From Gaiellasilicea sp037720595 (GTDB lineage Bacteria > Actinomycetota > Thermoleophilia > Gaiellales > Gaiellaceae), in NCBI GenBank assembly GCA_037720595.1, contig JBBJLW010000007.1, positions 62,001 through 126,000 of the forward strand: 64,000 nt of DNA, given 5' to 3'. Shown here one piece after another: positions 16,349 through 24,929 of this stretch. A program made the translations under genes and the position numbers. Below the pieces are notes generated by a model. It was not told the DNA's origin, did no database searches, and saw only the letters and a program-made list of their open reading frames with translations. Every line of letters begins with the position of its first letter. The first letter of the stretch is position 1.

Positions 16349-17710
16349 ATGCAGGCGGCCGTCGCAGCAGGACATCCCGCGACTGTGGCGGCCGGGATCG
16401 AGATCCTCGAGGAGGGCGGCAGTGCCGCCGACGCTGCGGTCGCAGCCTGCCTCGCCTCGTGTGTCGCGGAAACGGTGATGACGGGTCTCCTCGGCGGCGG
16501 TCACGCGATCCACTGGGACGGCCGCGAAGCGGTCAACCTCGACTGCTTCGTCACGGTGCCGTCGGGAATCGGCGCCCCGCCGATCGACCTTGGCGTCCCG
16601 TTCGGCGAGGAGGTCGTCCATTACGCGGTCGGGCCCGGGACGTGCGGCGTTCCGGGTCTGCCCGCAGGGCTCGGCGCTCTCTGGGAGCGGTACGGGCGAC
16701 TGCCCTGGCGCCGGCTCGTCGAGCCGGCTCTCGCGCTCGCCCGCTCGGGAGTCGTCGTCCCGCCCGCGCACGCATCCTGTCTCGCGATGCTGGAGCCGGT
16801 CTTCACGCTGAGCGAAGCCGGCCGCGCCATCTACGCCCCCGAGGAGAAGCTGCTGGAGGCGGGCGACGTGCTGGCGCAGCCGGGGCTCGCGGCGGCGCTG
16901 GAGGCTCTGGGGGTCGAAGGCGCCGGAAGCGCTTACCGCGGCTCGCTCGGCGCGGCCCTCCTGACGGGCGTCGACGGAGTCGCGCTAGAGCGAACCGATC
17001 TCGAGTCCTACGAGCCGCTCTGGTCGACGCCTGCGGAGGCATCTCTCGCGGGCCGCCGCGTCCTCACGCGCGGCGGCCTCTCGGGCGTGCCCCGGACGCT
17101 GCGCCGTTTGCCGCGCCTTGCGGATCTCGCCGAGGTCGATCGGGTGCTGACGCTGCTCGTCGCACTCGGAGGGGTGGGGCCGGACGGACACACGACGAAC
17201 CTGACCGTCGTGGACGGGGACGGTCGGGCCTGCGTCCTGACGACGAGTCTCGGCCTCGGCACCGGTGACTTCCTGCCCGGTTACGATCTGCACCTGAACA
17301 GCATGCTCGGGGAGGTGGATCTGCACCACGTGCCGCTCGTTCCCGGGGCGAGGATGGAGAGCATGATGGCTCCGAGCCTCGCCTTCGACTCGGACGGCCT
17401 TGCGCTGGCGATCGGGTCGGCCGGAGGCACGAGGCTGCGGACGGCGCTCGTCGGGGTCGCGGCATCGGTGCTGGACGAGGGGCTCGGAGTGACCGAGGCG
17501 GTGGCGAGGCCCCGCTTCCATCCGGTCGGAAGGCTCGTGCATGCAGAGCCCGGGGTCGACGAGGAGGCGCTCGCGCGGCTCGAGGAGACCGGCTGGCTCA
17601 TTCGGCGCTGGCCCGCTCAGCACCACTACTTCGGCGGCGTCAGCCTGGTCGGGCGCAGCGGAGCGGCAGGCGATCCGCGGCGGAGTGGGCACGCGGCGAG
17701 CGTGGACTGA
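16349..17710 (+). CDS. ggt: Gamma-glutamyltransferase family protein, short cytosolic form
   Basis: A 453-residue Ntn-hydrolase of the gamma-glutamyltranspeptidase family, which transfers or hydrolyses gamma-glutamyl groups. The N-terminal ATVAAGIEILEEGGSAADAA and GLLGGGHAIHWDG are family hallmarks. The self-cleavage and catalytic Thr lies in HTTNLTVVDGDG (Thr282/283), and the substrate loop is LHLNSMLGE. It lacks a signal peptide, and both subunit regions together are about 100 residues shorter than typical secreted enzymes. The ATG at 16349 starts close to the conserved N-terminus. It is divergent from rpsO. Substrate (glutathione, mycothiol precursors or another gamma-glutamyl compound) cannot be told. 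Confidence 0.88.
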   Translation: MQAAVAAGHPATVAAGIEILEEGGSAADAAVAACLASCVAETVMTGLLGGGHAIHWDGREAVNLDCFVTVPSGIGAPPIDLGVPFGEEVVHYAVGPGTCGVPGLPAGLGALWERYGRLPWRRLVEPALALARSGVVVPPAHASCLAMLEPVFTLSEAGRAIYAPEEKLLEAGDVLAQPGLAAALEALGVEGAGSAYRGSLGAALLTGVDGVALERTDLESYEPLWSTPAEASLAGRRVLTRGGLSGVPRTLRRLPRLADLAEVDRVLTLLVALGGVGPDGHTTNLTVVDGDGRACVLTTSLGLGTGDFLPGYDLHLNSMLGEVDLHHVPLVPGARMESMMAPSLAFDSDGLALAIGSAGGTRLRTALVGVAASVLDEGLGVTEAVARPRFHPVGRLVHAEPGVDEEALARLEETGWLIRRWPAQHHYFGGVSLVGRSGAAGDPRRSGHAASVD

Positions 17711-17724
17711 GCTACGTTAGGCCG

Positions 17725-18570
17725 TTAGGCCGGGCGAACCGCCGCTCGGGTCCGCTCGACATCGCGTGCGATCTGGGCGACGAGCTCGGCCTCGCTCGCG
17801 AAGACCTGCTCGTCCCGCAACCGCTCCCAGAGCTCGACCACGAGCCGCTGTCCGTACAGATCGCCCTCGAAGTCGAGCAGGTGCGGCTCGATCCGGCGCT
17901 CGCTCCCGCCGTAGTGGGGATTCGTGCCGATCGAGATCGCGGCTCGATGGTGCTCCGCACCCGTCGGGTGGGCGGCGCCGGCATAGATCCCGTACCGCGG
18001 TACGAGCAGGGCCGGGTCGAGAGCGAGATTGGCGGTCGGATAGCCGAGCGTGCCGCCGCGCCGGTCGCCGGGGACGACCGTGCCGTCGAGCTCGAAAGGT
18101 CGTCCAAGCTGAGCCGCGGCTCCGCGCAGGTCGCCCTCGTGCACCAACCGCCGGATCTCCGACGACGACACACCCTCGAGCGGCGGCACAGCCAGCACCA
18201 TGTGCCCGAGTCCCTCGAGCAGCGTCAGGTCCCCGCGACGGCGGAATCCGAAGCGGAAGTCCTCGCCCGCGACGACGACGTCCTGGGTCGCCAAGTGCTC
18301 TGCGGCGAAAGCCTCCGGGTCCTGGCTCGCTGTCGCCAGCGTGAACGGGATCACCGTGACTTCGGCGGCACCGAGGAGCCGGATCAGCTCGACTCGCCGC
18401 TCGACCGTACTGACGAGCTCGACGAGATTCCCCTGCACGACGGTGCGCGGGTGCGGATGGAAGGTGAGCACCCGCACGGGGAGCCCCGTCGCGCGCGCAG
18501 CCTCGAGCACCCGCCGGTGGCCGAGATGTACCCCGTCGAACGTCCCGACCGCTACCGCGGCGGCGCTCAC
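17725..18570 (-). CDS. ribF: Bifunctional riboflavin kinase/FAD synthetase
   Basis: A 281-residue protein that makes FMN and FAD from riboflavin. The N-terminal nucleotidyltransferase domain has GTFDGVHLGHRRVL, and the C-terminal kinase domain has GDRRGGTLGYPTANL and the metal-binding surroundings YGIYAGAA and SIGTNPHYGG. The GTG at 18570 overlaps the truB stop codon by 4 nt; the longer open frame to 18669 is unlikely. TruB-RibF adjacency is a standard bacterial pairing. Confidence 0.95.
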   Translation of the reverse strand: MSAAAVAVGTFDGVHLGHRRVLEAARATGLPVRVLTFHPHPRTVVQGNLVELVSTVERRVELIRLLGAAEVTVIPFTLATASQDPEAFAAEHLATQDVVVAGEDFRFGFRRRGDLTLLEGLGHMVLAVPPLEGVSSSEIRRLVHEGDLRGAAAQLGRPFELDGTVVPGDRRGGTLGYPTANLALDPALLVPRYGIYAGAAHPTGAEHHRAAISIGTNPHYGGSERRIEPHLLDFEGDLYGQRLVVELWERLRDEQVFASEAELVAQIARDVERTRAAVRPA

Positions 18571-19226
18571 GAGAGCCGCGCCAGCGCCCGCTCGGGTGGG
18601 ATGATCCGCTCCTCGTTGGCCTCGTCGACGCTGAACGGGCCAATCTCGGTCCGCCGGAGCGTCGTGCAATGGCCGCCGAGCGCCTCGGCGATCGCCCGCA
18701 CGTACGTCCCCGAGCTGACCAGCAGGTCGAGCCGGACGGAGTCGTCCGTCTGCGAGATGACTTCGAGCGAGTCGACCTGAGAGCGACGCAGGGGCATCTC
18801 GACGGCGATGCCGCGGCGGTGCAGGCGGTAGGCGCGCTCACCGCCGATCTTGACCGCGGAGGCGGCGGGGATCGGCAGCTCGATCTCCCCCCGGAGGTCC
18901 TCGAGCCGCCGCTCGAGATCCGCGCGCGCAGGCGGCTCGTGCCGCTCCACGACCTCTCCGTCCAAGTCGCCGGTCGTGGTCGTCGTCGTCAGGTCGATCT
19001 CGACGAGGTAGCGCTTGGGGAGGCCGACGAACGATCCCGCCAATTTTGTCGATCGCCCGGAGAGCAAGAGCAACAATCCAGTCGCAAAGGGATCAAGAGT
19101 TCCCGCATGACCCATTCTGGTGCCGGTCCGCGTTCGCACGCGATTCACGATCGCAAACGAGGACGGCCCCACCGGCTTGTCGACGAGGATGATCCCGCTC
19201 GGCTCCAGGCCCTTCGGCGGGCTCAC
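18567..19226 (-). CDS. truB: tRNA pseudouridine(55) synthase TruB
   Basis: A 219-residue pseudouridine synthase that converts U55 in the tRNA T-loop. GIILVDKPVGPSSF opens the protein and the catalytic Asp is in GHAGTLDPFATGLL. The C-terminal PUA-like extension found in longer TruB proteins is mostly absent. The GTG at 19226, 4 nt after the nrnA stop, is taken as the start; the upstream open frame overlaps nrnA. Confidence 0.93.
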   Translation of the reverse strand: MSPPKGLEPSGIILVDKPVGPSSFAIVNRVRTRTGTRMGHAGTLDPFATGLLLLLSGRSTKLAGSFVGLPKRYLVEIDLTTTTTTGDLDGEVVERHEPPARADLERRLEDLRGEIELPIPAASAVKIGGERAYRLHRRGIAVEMPLRRSQVDSLEVISQTDDSVRLDLLVSSGTYVRAIAEALGGHCTTLRRTEIGPFSVDEANEERIIPPERALARLS

Positions 19227-19230
19227 GGTC

Positions 19231-20223
19231 TCACGGTCGCGCTTCGGAGAACGACTCGACGAGGAACGCCGTGATCTCCTCGATCGAGGCGTCGCTCGAG
19301 AACCCGGCCGCCTGCGGGTGCCCACCGCCACCCCACTTGCGGGCGATCGCAGACACATCGAGCTCGTCCCGCGAGGAGCGCAGCGAGATCCGCCGAGCCG
19401 CGCTGCCACCGCGCGGCGGCTCCCGGATCAGCGCGGCCATCTCGGCGCCTTCGACCGCGCGCAGCGTGTCGATGATCCCCTCCGAGTACGGCTCCACGGC
19501 GCCGACCTGGATGAAGTCGTCCCGCAGCAGGTAGGACACGACGAGCGCCCCACCCGCGTGAACCTGTGCTCGCTCGAGGGCTCGCGCGAGCAGCTTCAGC
19601 TTCGCGAACTGGATGCTCTCGTAGACGCCCTGGAACACCTTCTGGACGTCGGCGCCGGCCTCGACGAGCTCGGCCGCCAGGCGGAGCGCCTTCGCCGTCG
19701 TGTTCGAGTACTGGAACCGCCCGGTGTCGGTGACGAGACCCACGTAGAGCGGCTCGGCGAGGTCCGGGGTCAGCTCCGCACCGAGCTCCCGGAAGACGTC
19801 CCGGAGCACCTCGCCCGTAGAGGAGGCGTCCGCGTCGACCAGATTGACGTCGCCGAAGCGCGAGTTGTCGTGATGGTGGTCGATGTTGATCGTGCTCGGA
19901 ACCCGCTCCAGGATCGGCGCGTCGACACCGATTCGGCTCTCGTTCGCGCAGTCCACCGCCAGCAGCACCCGGTCGCTCGCATCGGGCGGGAGGGTGCGCT
20001 GCAGCTCGGTGAAGTCGAGGAAGCGGTACTCGCCCGGGAGCGGAGCCTCACCGTTCAGAAACATGACGCTGTCCTTGCCGAGGCCCGCGAGCGCGCGATG
20101 GGCAGCGAGCAACGAGCCGAGCGCGTCACCGTCCGGGTTCTCGTGCGTCGTCAGCACGAAGCGAGGATTGGCGCGGATCGCCTCGACGACCGCGGCGAGA
20201 TCAGCGGCCGTCGACGTCGCCAT
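19231..20223 (-). CDS. nrnA: DHH-family phosphoesterase (NrnA-like nanoRNase/pAp phosphatase)
   Basis: A 330-residue DHH-DHHA1 phosphoesterase. Motifs are THENPDGDALGS (metal-binding N-D-D), the DHH-type signature INIDHHHDN, and the C-terminal RNA/nucleotide-binding glycine block KWGGGGHPQAAGF. NrnA proteins degrade oligoribonucleotides and dephosphorylate pAp. Location between rbfA and truB is the common genomic setting. The start overlaps the rbfA end by 23 nt. Confidence 0.92.
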   Translation of the reverse strand: MATSTAADLAAVVEAIRANPRFVLTTHENPDGDALGSLLAAHRALAGLGKDSVMFLNGEAPLPGEYRFLDFTELQRTLPPDASDRVLLAVDCANESRIGVDAPILERVPSTINIDHHHDNSRFGDVNLVDADASSTGEVLRDVFRELGAELTPDLAEPLYVGLVTDTGRFQYSNTTAKALRLAAELVEAGADVQKVFQGVYESIQFAKLKLLARALERAQVHAGGALVVSYLLRDDFIQVGAVEPYSEGIIDTLRAVEGAEMAALIREPPRGGSAARRISLRSSRDELDVSAIARKWGGGGHPQAAGFSSDASIEEITAFLVESFSEARP

Positions 20224-20602
20224 TGCTCTCGGACCCGGCGGGCTGGGACGCAGGGGACTCGGAAGGCGTGGGCGCGAGCTCGTCGATCAGCGCCGACATG
20301 CGGACGCCCTCCTCGACGGAGCGGTCGTAGACGAACTCGAGCTGCGGCGTCCGCTTCAGTCGGAGCTCGCGCGAGAGCCGCAGCTGGAGGACGCCGTGAG
20401 CCGCGTCGAGACCGGCCATGCTCTTCCGTTGCTTCCGCTCGTTGCCGAACACGCTGACGAAGATGCGGGCGTGCCTGAGGTCGGACGAGGTGACGACGCC
20501 GGTAACGGTGACGAAGCCGATCCGCGGGTCCTTCAGCTCGAGTAACGCCTCCGAGAGCACCTGGCGCACCGCTTCGTTCACCCTGCGCATCCGCTCCGCC
20601 AT
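20201..20602 (-). CDS. rbfA: 30S ribosome-binding factor RbfA
   Basis: A 133-residue 16S maturation factor with the type II KH fold. The N-terminal MRRVNEAVRQVLSEALLELK and DPRIGFVTVTGVVTSSDL are diagnostic; the C-terminal tail after residue 110 is a low-complexity Ser/Pro/Glu extension. The ATG at 20602 has TAAGTT 6 nt upstream. Confidence 0.95.
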   Translation of the reverse strand: MAERMRRVNEAVRQVLSEALLELKDPRIGFVTVTGVVTSSDLRHARIFVSVFGNERKQRKSMAGLDAAHGVLQLRLSRELRLKRTPQLEFVYDRSVEEGVRMSALIDELAPTPSESPASQPAGSESNGDVDGR

Positions 20603-20608
20603 CGCCCT

Positions 20609-20614
20609 AACTTA
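20609..20614 (-). promoter_or_regulatory. Putative -10 box of rbfA
   Basis: TAAGTT on the minus strand ends 6 nt before the rbfA ATG. It would let rbfA-nrnA-truB-ribF be transcribed independently of ylxP. The 20603-20777 stretch otherwise shows no gene. Confidence 0.4.
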
Positions 20615-20777
20615 TCGGGCGCCGGCCCGCCTCGGCTCGACAGTGGGCCGTCGTCTTCTCATCGAGGTGCTCCTGCTCGCCGGCAACCCGGGAGGCACCC
20701 GTCGCGCCCGAGCAGGTACTCGAGCGCTACGAGCGCAACGGCAACCTCGTCGCCGCGTCGCGATAGGTTCCAACGCC

Positions 20778-21089
20778 TCAAACGTCGAGGCTGACGACGT
20801 CGCTCTCGACGAGCGCGAGCTCCCATTCGCGCGACGCCAGGTAGCGCTCCGCGTCCGCGAGCAGCCGCTCGGCCTCGCCGTACTCGCGCGTCACCACGGC
20901 AAGCGTGATCCGTGCGCGTTGCCAGACGTCGTGATGGTCGACCTCGGCGACCGAGGCGCCGAAGCGATTCTGGAGTTGCGCCTTCGCCGAGCGCAGATAC
21001 GTGCGCTTCTCCTTCAGCGAGTGGGCGTCTGGAAAGTGGAGCTCCGCGGAGAAAATGCCGACCCAGCCTGTGGCCACGGACGTATTCAA
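20778..21089 (-). CDS. ylxP: DUF503 family protein (YlxP-like)
   Basis: A 103-residue DUF503 protein. The signature region GIFSAELHFPDAHSLKEKR and SVAEVDHHDVWQRA identify the family, which usually lies between infB and rbfA; its function is not settled. The first start in frame is TTG at 21089; GTG at 21077, closer to the family N-terminus, is an alternative. Here infB is separated from it by the opposite-strand diguanylate cyclase gene, whose start lies only 34 nt away and divergent. Confidence 0.9.
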   Translation of the reverse strand: MNTSVATGWVGIFSAELHFPDAHSLKEKRTYLRSAKAQLQNRFGASVAEVDHHDVWQRARITLAVVTREYGEAERLLADAERYLASREWELALVESDVVSLDV

Positions 21090-21123
21090 GCCTCAAGCTG
21101 CCGCGCAGCGCGGCCGATCACGA

Positions 21124-22713
21124 ATGGGGATGCTCAACGCGGCACGGTTCATCGCGGTTCTAGCCGTCTTCTCCCTCGGCGTTTCCGGGGTTGTGTGGTG
21201 GACCGCGAACGCAGAGCGGAAAGTGGCCGAGCAGACCTTCGACGCGCTCGGGGCCTCCAAGGAGATGATCACTGCCGTGCTCACGCGCGAGAGCGCACTG
21301 CGCGGCTACGCGCAGACCAAACGCAAGAGCTTCCTGGAAGCCTACGACGAGGCGACAGCCGAGCTGGCCATCTCCACCGATGCCGCCAGGTCGTTTGCCT
21401 CCGGCGATCAGGGCAGGATGGCCGCGATCGACGAGCAGTCGCGCCTCGCGAGCCGGTGGGCAGGCAGCGCGAACGATGCCATCATCAGCATTCGGAACGA
21501 CGGCGAGGTCCAGCTCGAGACGGCACTCCTCCGCAGCGGGCTGATCGCACGATTTCGGATGCAGAACACCGAGCTCCGTGCACTGACCGTGCGGGCGGCC
21601 CACACGAGCCAACGACGTGTGCTCCGGCGCTCGATCCTCCTCGTCGCCCTGCTCAGCGCAGTGTTCGGGGTTGCTGGTGGGATGCTCTGGAGCCACATGC
21701 GGCGGGACGAGCAGTCCCGACGCGAGCTCGAGCGATCGGGCCACGCGTCCCAGCAGGAATTCGCCGACAGCCTGCAGATCGCCGAGAGCGAAGCCGAGGC
21801 CCACGGGCTCGTCAAGAGGCATCTCGAGCGATCCGTGGCGGAGAGCGCCGTTCTCGTCCTCAGCCGCAACAACAGCGCAAGCCGGCTCGAACCAGCGACG
21901 GCCCTCGATCAGTCCTCGGCCCTCTTCGGAAAGCTCGTCGACGCATCACCTCGTTCGTGCCTGGCTGTTCGACTCGGTCGCACCCATAGTGAAGCACCGG
22001 AGGCCCAGCCGCTTCTCTCCTGTGCGCTCTGCGGTGGCGGTCGCTCCACCTGTGTTCCCTCACTCGTCAGCGGTGAGGTGATCGGCTCCGTGCTCGTCCG
22101 GCACGCGCGCCCCCTCGACGAGCGCGAAGAGGCGACGACGGCTCAAACGGTCAGCCAGGCCGCGCCGGTCCTCGCGAATCTTCGCAACCTCTCCGTCGCC
22201 GAGGTGCGGGCGGCCACCGACGCGCTGACGGGACTGCCGAACGTGCGCTCGCTGACGGACAACCTGAGGCGGATGCTCGCAGAGGCCGATCGGACAGGCC
22301 TGCCGCTCGCGGTGGTGCTCGGCGACCTCGATCATTTCAAGCAGGTCAACGACGTCTACGGGCATGAAAAGGGCGATCAGGCGCTTGCCGCCGCCGCGTC
22401 GGCACTGCGCGGGGGTCTGCGCGAGAGCGATCTGGTCGGCCGCTACGGCGGCGAGGAGTTTCTGGTCCTCCTGCCCGACACACCGCTCGAAGGAGCCGCT
22501 GTGCTCGCCGAGAAGCTTCGCGACGAGGTCTCGCAGATCAGCGTCGCGGGCGTCGACCGGCCGATCACCGCCAGCTTCGGGATCGCCGTCTTCCCTCAGG
22601 ACGGTCCCGACGCGGAGACCCTTGTCCGAATGGCCGACCGTGCGCTGTACGCAGCCAAGGCGCAGGGGCGCAATTGCGTCGTCTCTGCCGACGACCTGCT
22701 GCGCGAGAGCTAG
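21124..22713 (+). CDS. Membrane-bound diguanylate cyclase (CHASE3-like, GAF-like, GGDEF)
   Basis: A 529-residue sensor protein predicted to make cyclic di-GMP. Order of parts: membrane helix (about residues 8-26); an extracytoplasmic four-helix domain resembling CHASE3 containing TRESALRGYAQT; a second membrane helix (about 168-188); a coiled coil; a GAF-like region with a CALCGGGRSTC cysteine cluster; and a C-terminal GGDEF domain. The active site is GGEEF (442-446) with an RxxD inhibitory site R433-D436 five residues before it, so it should be catalytic and product-inhibited. The ATG at 21124 was chosen, with 21130 an alternative. It is the only plus-strand gene in the nusA-ribF block. Confidence 0.9.
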   Translation: MGMLNAARFIAVLAVFSLGVSGVVWWTANAERKVAEQTFDALGASKEMITAVLTRESALRGYAQTKRKSFLEAYDEATAELAISTDAARSFASGDQGRMAAIDEQSRLASRWAGSANDAIISIRNDGEVQLETALLRSGLIARFRMQNTELRALTVRAAHTSQRRVLRRSILLVALLSAVFGVAGGMLWSHMRRDEQSRRELERSGHASQQEFADSLQIAESEAEAHGLVKRHLERSVAESAVLVLSRNNSASRLEPATALDQSSALFGKLVDASPRSCLAVRLGRTHSEAPEAQPLLSCALCGGGRSTCVPSLVSGEVIGSVLVRHARPLDEREEATTAQTVSQAAPVLANLRNLSVAEVRAATDALTGLPNVRSLTDNLRRMLAEADRTGLPLAVVLGDLDHFKQVNDVYGHEKGDQALAAAASALRGGLRESDLVGRYGGEEFLVLLPDTPLEGAAVLAEKLRDEVSQISVAGVDRPITASFGIAVFPQDGPDAETLVRMADRALYAAKAQGRNCVVSADDLLRES

Positions 22714-24686
22714 CTCGACGACGCGGGCGCGGGCTGCGCCCCGGCGGGCTCGTCGAGCGACGTCCGCTCGACCTGCCGAACCTCGTAGGCCTCGAGGACG
22801 TCGCCTTCCTTGACGTCGTTGAAGCCGTCGAGCAGGATCCCGCACTCGAAGCCCTCGGCTACTTCGCGGGCGTCTTCCTTGAACCGCTTGAGCTGCGAGA
22901 TCGTCGTGTCGTAGATCACGGTCCCGTCACGCACGACGCGCGCCTGACCGTTGCGGCGGATGACGCCAGACGTGACCATGCAGCCGGCGATCGTTCCGAG
23001 GCGAGAGACCTTGAAGAGCGCGCGCACCTCGGCTTCGCCGATCGTCTCTTCGGTCTGCACGGCGTGGAGCAGGCCGACGAGCGCCTGCTCGATGTCCTCG
23101 GTGAGCTGGTAGATCACGCGGTAGGTGCGGATGTCGACGCCCTCACGCTCGGCGAGCTGCCGCGCCTCGACGTTCGGGCGCACGTTGAAGCCGACGACGA
23201 GGGCCTGCGAGGCAGCGGCGAGCATGATGTCGCCCTCGGTGATCCCGCCGACGCCTTGGTGGACGACGTTGACGCGCACCTCGGGATGCTGGATCTTTGC
23301 GAGCTCCGAGACGGCTGCCTCGACGGAGCCGCCGACATCGCCTTTCAGGATCAGGTTCAGATCCTGAATTGCGCCCTCCTGGAGCTGCGAGAAGAGCGAT
23401 TCGAGCGAGACGCCCGACTTCGAGCGCTGGGCGTGCTGCTCGGTGCGCAGGCGCTGGCCACGGCGCTGGGCGACCGAGCGCGCCTCGCGCTCGGTCTCGA
23501 CGACGCGCGCGAGCTCGCCCGCAGGCGGCGGGGTGTCGAACCCGAGGATCTCGACCGGGGTGCCCGGCCGCGCATCCGTGACCTTCTCGCCGCGGTAGTC
23601 GTAGAGCGCGCGCACCTTGCCGTGCGCGTCGCCAGCGACGATCGCGTCGCCGACGCGCAGAGTGCCGCGCTGGACGAGCATCGCCGCACCCGGACCGCGG
23701 CCGACGTCGCGGCGCGACCCGACGATCGGGCCGGACGCCTCCGCCTTCGAGTTCGCGGTCAGCTCGAGCTCGGCGTCGGCGACGAGCAGGATCCGCTCGA
23801 GCAAATCGTCGAGGTTTAGCTTCTGCTTCGCCGAAACGTATGAGAACTGGGTCGTGCCGCCCCAATCCTCGGGCTGGAGGCCCTCGGCGGCGAGGTCGGC
23901 CTTGACTCGGTCGGGATTCGCATCCGGGAGGTCGATCTTGTTCACGGCGACGACGATCGGCACGTCGGCTGCGCGCGCGTGCGAGATCGACTCCTTGGTC
24001 TGCGGCATCACGGAGTCGTCGGCGGCGACGACGAGTACGGCGATGTCCGTCACCTTCGCGCCCCGGGCGCGCATCGCCGTGAAGGCCTCGTGACCGGGAG
24101 TGTCGAGGAAGGTCACCTTGCGGCCGTCGATCTCGACCTGATAGGCGCCGATGTGCTGGGTGATCCCGCCGGCCTCGGTGGCGACGACCGACGTCTCGCG
24201 GATCGCATCGAGCAACGAGGTCTTGCCGTGGTCGACGTGGCCCATGATCGTGACGACCGGCGGACGCGCGGTCAGATCCTCGTCGGCGTCGTCGAAGACC
24301 TCCGGCAGCTCCTCCTCGTCGGCCGCGTGCTTGATCGTGATCTCGCGGTCGATCTCGACGGCGATCAGCTGCACCTCCTCGTCGGAGAGCGACTGCGTGA
24401 TCTGGACCATGTTGCCGAGCCCCATCATGATCTTGATGATCTGGGCGGCCGTGATCCCGAGCGCCTGGGAGAAGTCGCGGACGGTGACGCCCGACGGAAC
24501 CGTGACCGGGCCGGTCGGGGCGACGATCTCCTGCTTCTCGCGCTTCGGGGCGGCGTCGCGGCGGTCGCGCGCCTGGCGCGGGTTGGGGCGGTTGCCGCTG
24601 TCGATCACGACGCGGCGCTTCCGTCCGGGCGCGCCCTGGCGCGGCCGGATCGGGCGGTTCGGCTTGTTGGGTCCTCCGTCAGCCAT
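22710..24686 (-). CDS. infB: Translation initiation factor IF-2
   Basis: A 658-residue GTPase that places initiator tRNA on the 30S subunit. The N-terminal extension is short and basic. The IF2_N motif lies in VTVRDFSQALGITAAQIIK. G-motifs are GHVDHGKTSLLDAI, DTPGHEAF and NKIDLPDANPDR. Domains II-IV follow with CGILLDGFNDVKEGDVLEAY near the end. Its stop codon overlaps that of the diguanylate cyclase in a shared CTAG. A TACACT box inside the end of ylxR may give an extra promoter. Confidence 0.97.
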   Translation of the reverse strand: MADGGPNKPNRPIRPRQGAPGRKRRVVIDSGNRPNPRQARDRRDAAPKREKQEIVAPTGPVTVPSGVTVRDFSQALGITAAQIIKIMMGLGNMVQITQSLSDEEVQLIAVEIDREITIKHAADEEELPEVFDDADEDLTARPPVVTIMGHVDHGKTSLLDAIRETSVVATEAGGITQHIGAYQVEIDGRKVTFLDTPGHEAFTAMRARGAKVTDIAVLVVAADDSVMPQTKESISHARAADVPIVVAVNKIDLPDANPDRVKADLAAEGLQPEDWGGTTQFSYVSAKQKLNLDDLLERILLVADAELELTANSKAEASGPIVGSRRDVGRGPGAAMLVQRGTLRVGDAIVAGDAHGKVRALYDYRGEKVTDARPGTPVEILGFDTPPPAGELARVVETEREARSVAQRRGQRLRTEQHAQRSKSGVSLESLFSQLQEGAIQDLNLILKGDVGGSVEAAVSELAKIQHPEVRVNVVHQGVGGITEGDIMLAAASQALVVGFNVRPNVEARQLAEREGVDIRTYRVIYQLTEDIEQALVGLLHAVQTEETIGEAEVRALFKVSRLGTIAGCMVTSGVIRRNGQARVVRDGTVIYDTTISQLKRFKEDAREVAEGFECGILLDGFNDVKEGDVLEAYEVRQVERTSLDEPAGAQPAPASSS

Positions 24687-24929
24687 TCACGTTCCAGTGT
24701 AGAGACGAGCGAGTGCCGGATCGACCCAGACAGTGCGCCGCAGCACCCGTGCGAACGCGCGCCGGTCGACCGCCCGCTCGAAGCAGGCAAGCCGCCGGCA
24801 GGTGTAGGCGCCGCGTCCCGGATTCAGCCGTCCGGGAACGAGCGCGCCGGCTTCCACGGTGAAACGCAGAAGCTCGAGCTGCGGCGCCTTGCGCCCGCAG
24901 CCCACGCACGTCCGCTCGGGCGCGGTCAT
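24687..24929 (-). CDS. ylxR: YlxR/RnpM family RNA-binding protein
   Basis: An 80-residue DUF448 protein. RTCVGCGRKAPQLELLRF and GRGAYTCRRLACFERAV are the conserved family blocks; the cysteines C8, C11 and later pairs are conserved. Related proteins bind RNase P RNA or other RNA. It lies between nusA and infB as usual, overlapping the nusA stop by 4 nt and abutting infB. Confidence 0.94.
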   Translation of the reverse strand: MTAPERTCVGCGRKAPQLELLRFTVEAGALVPGRLNPGRGAYTCRRLACFERAVDRRAFARVLRRTVWVDPALARLYTGT

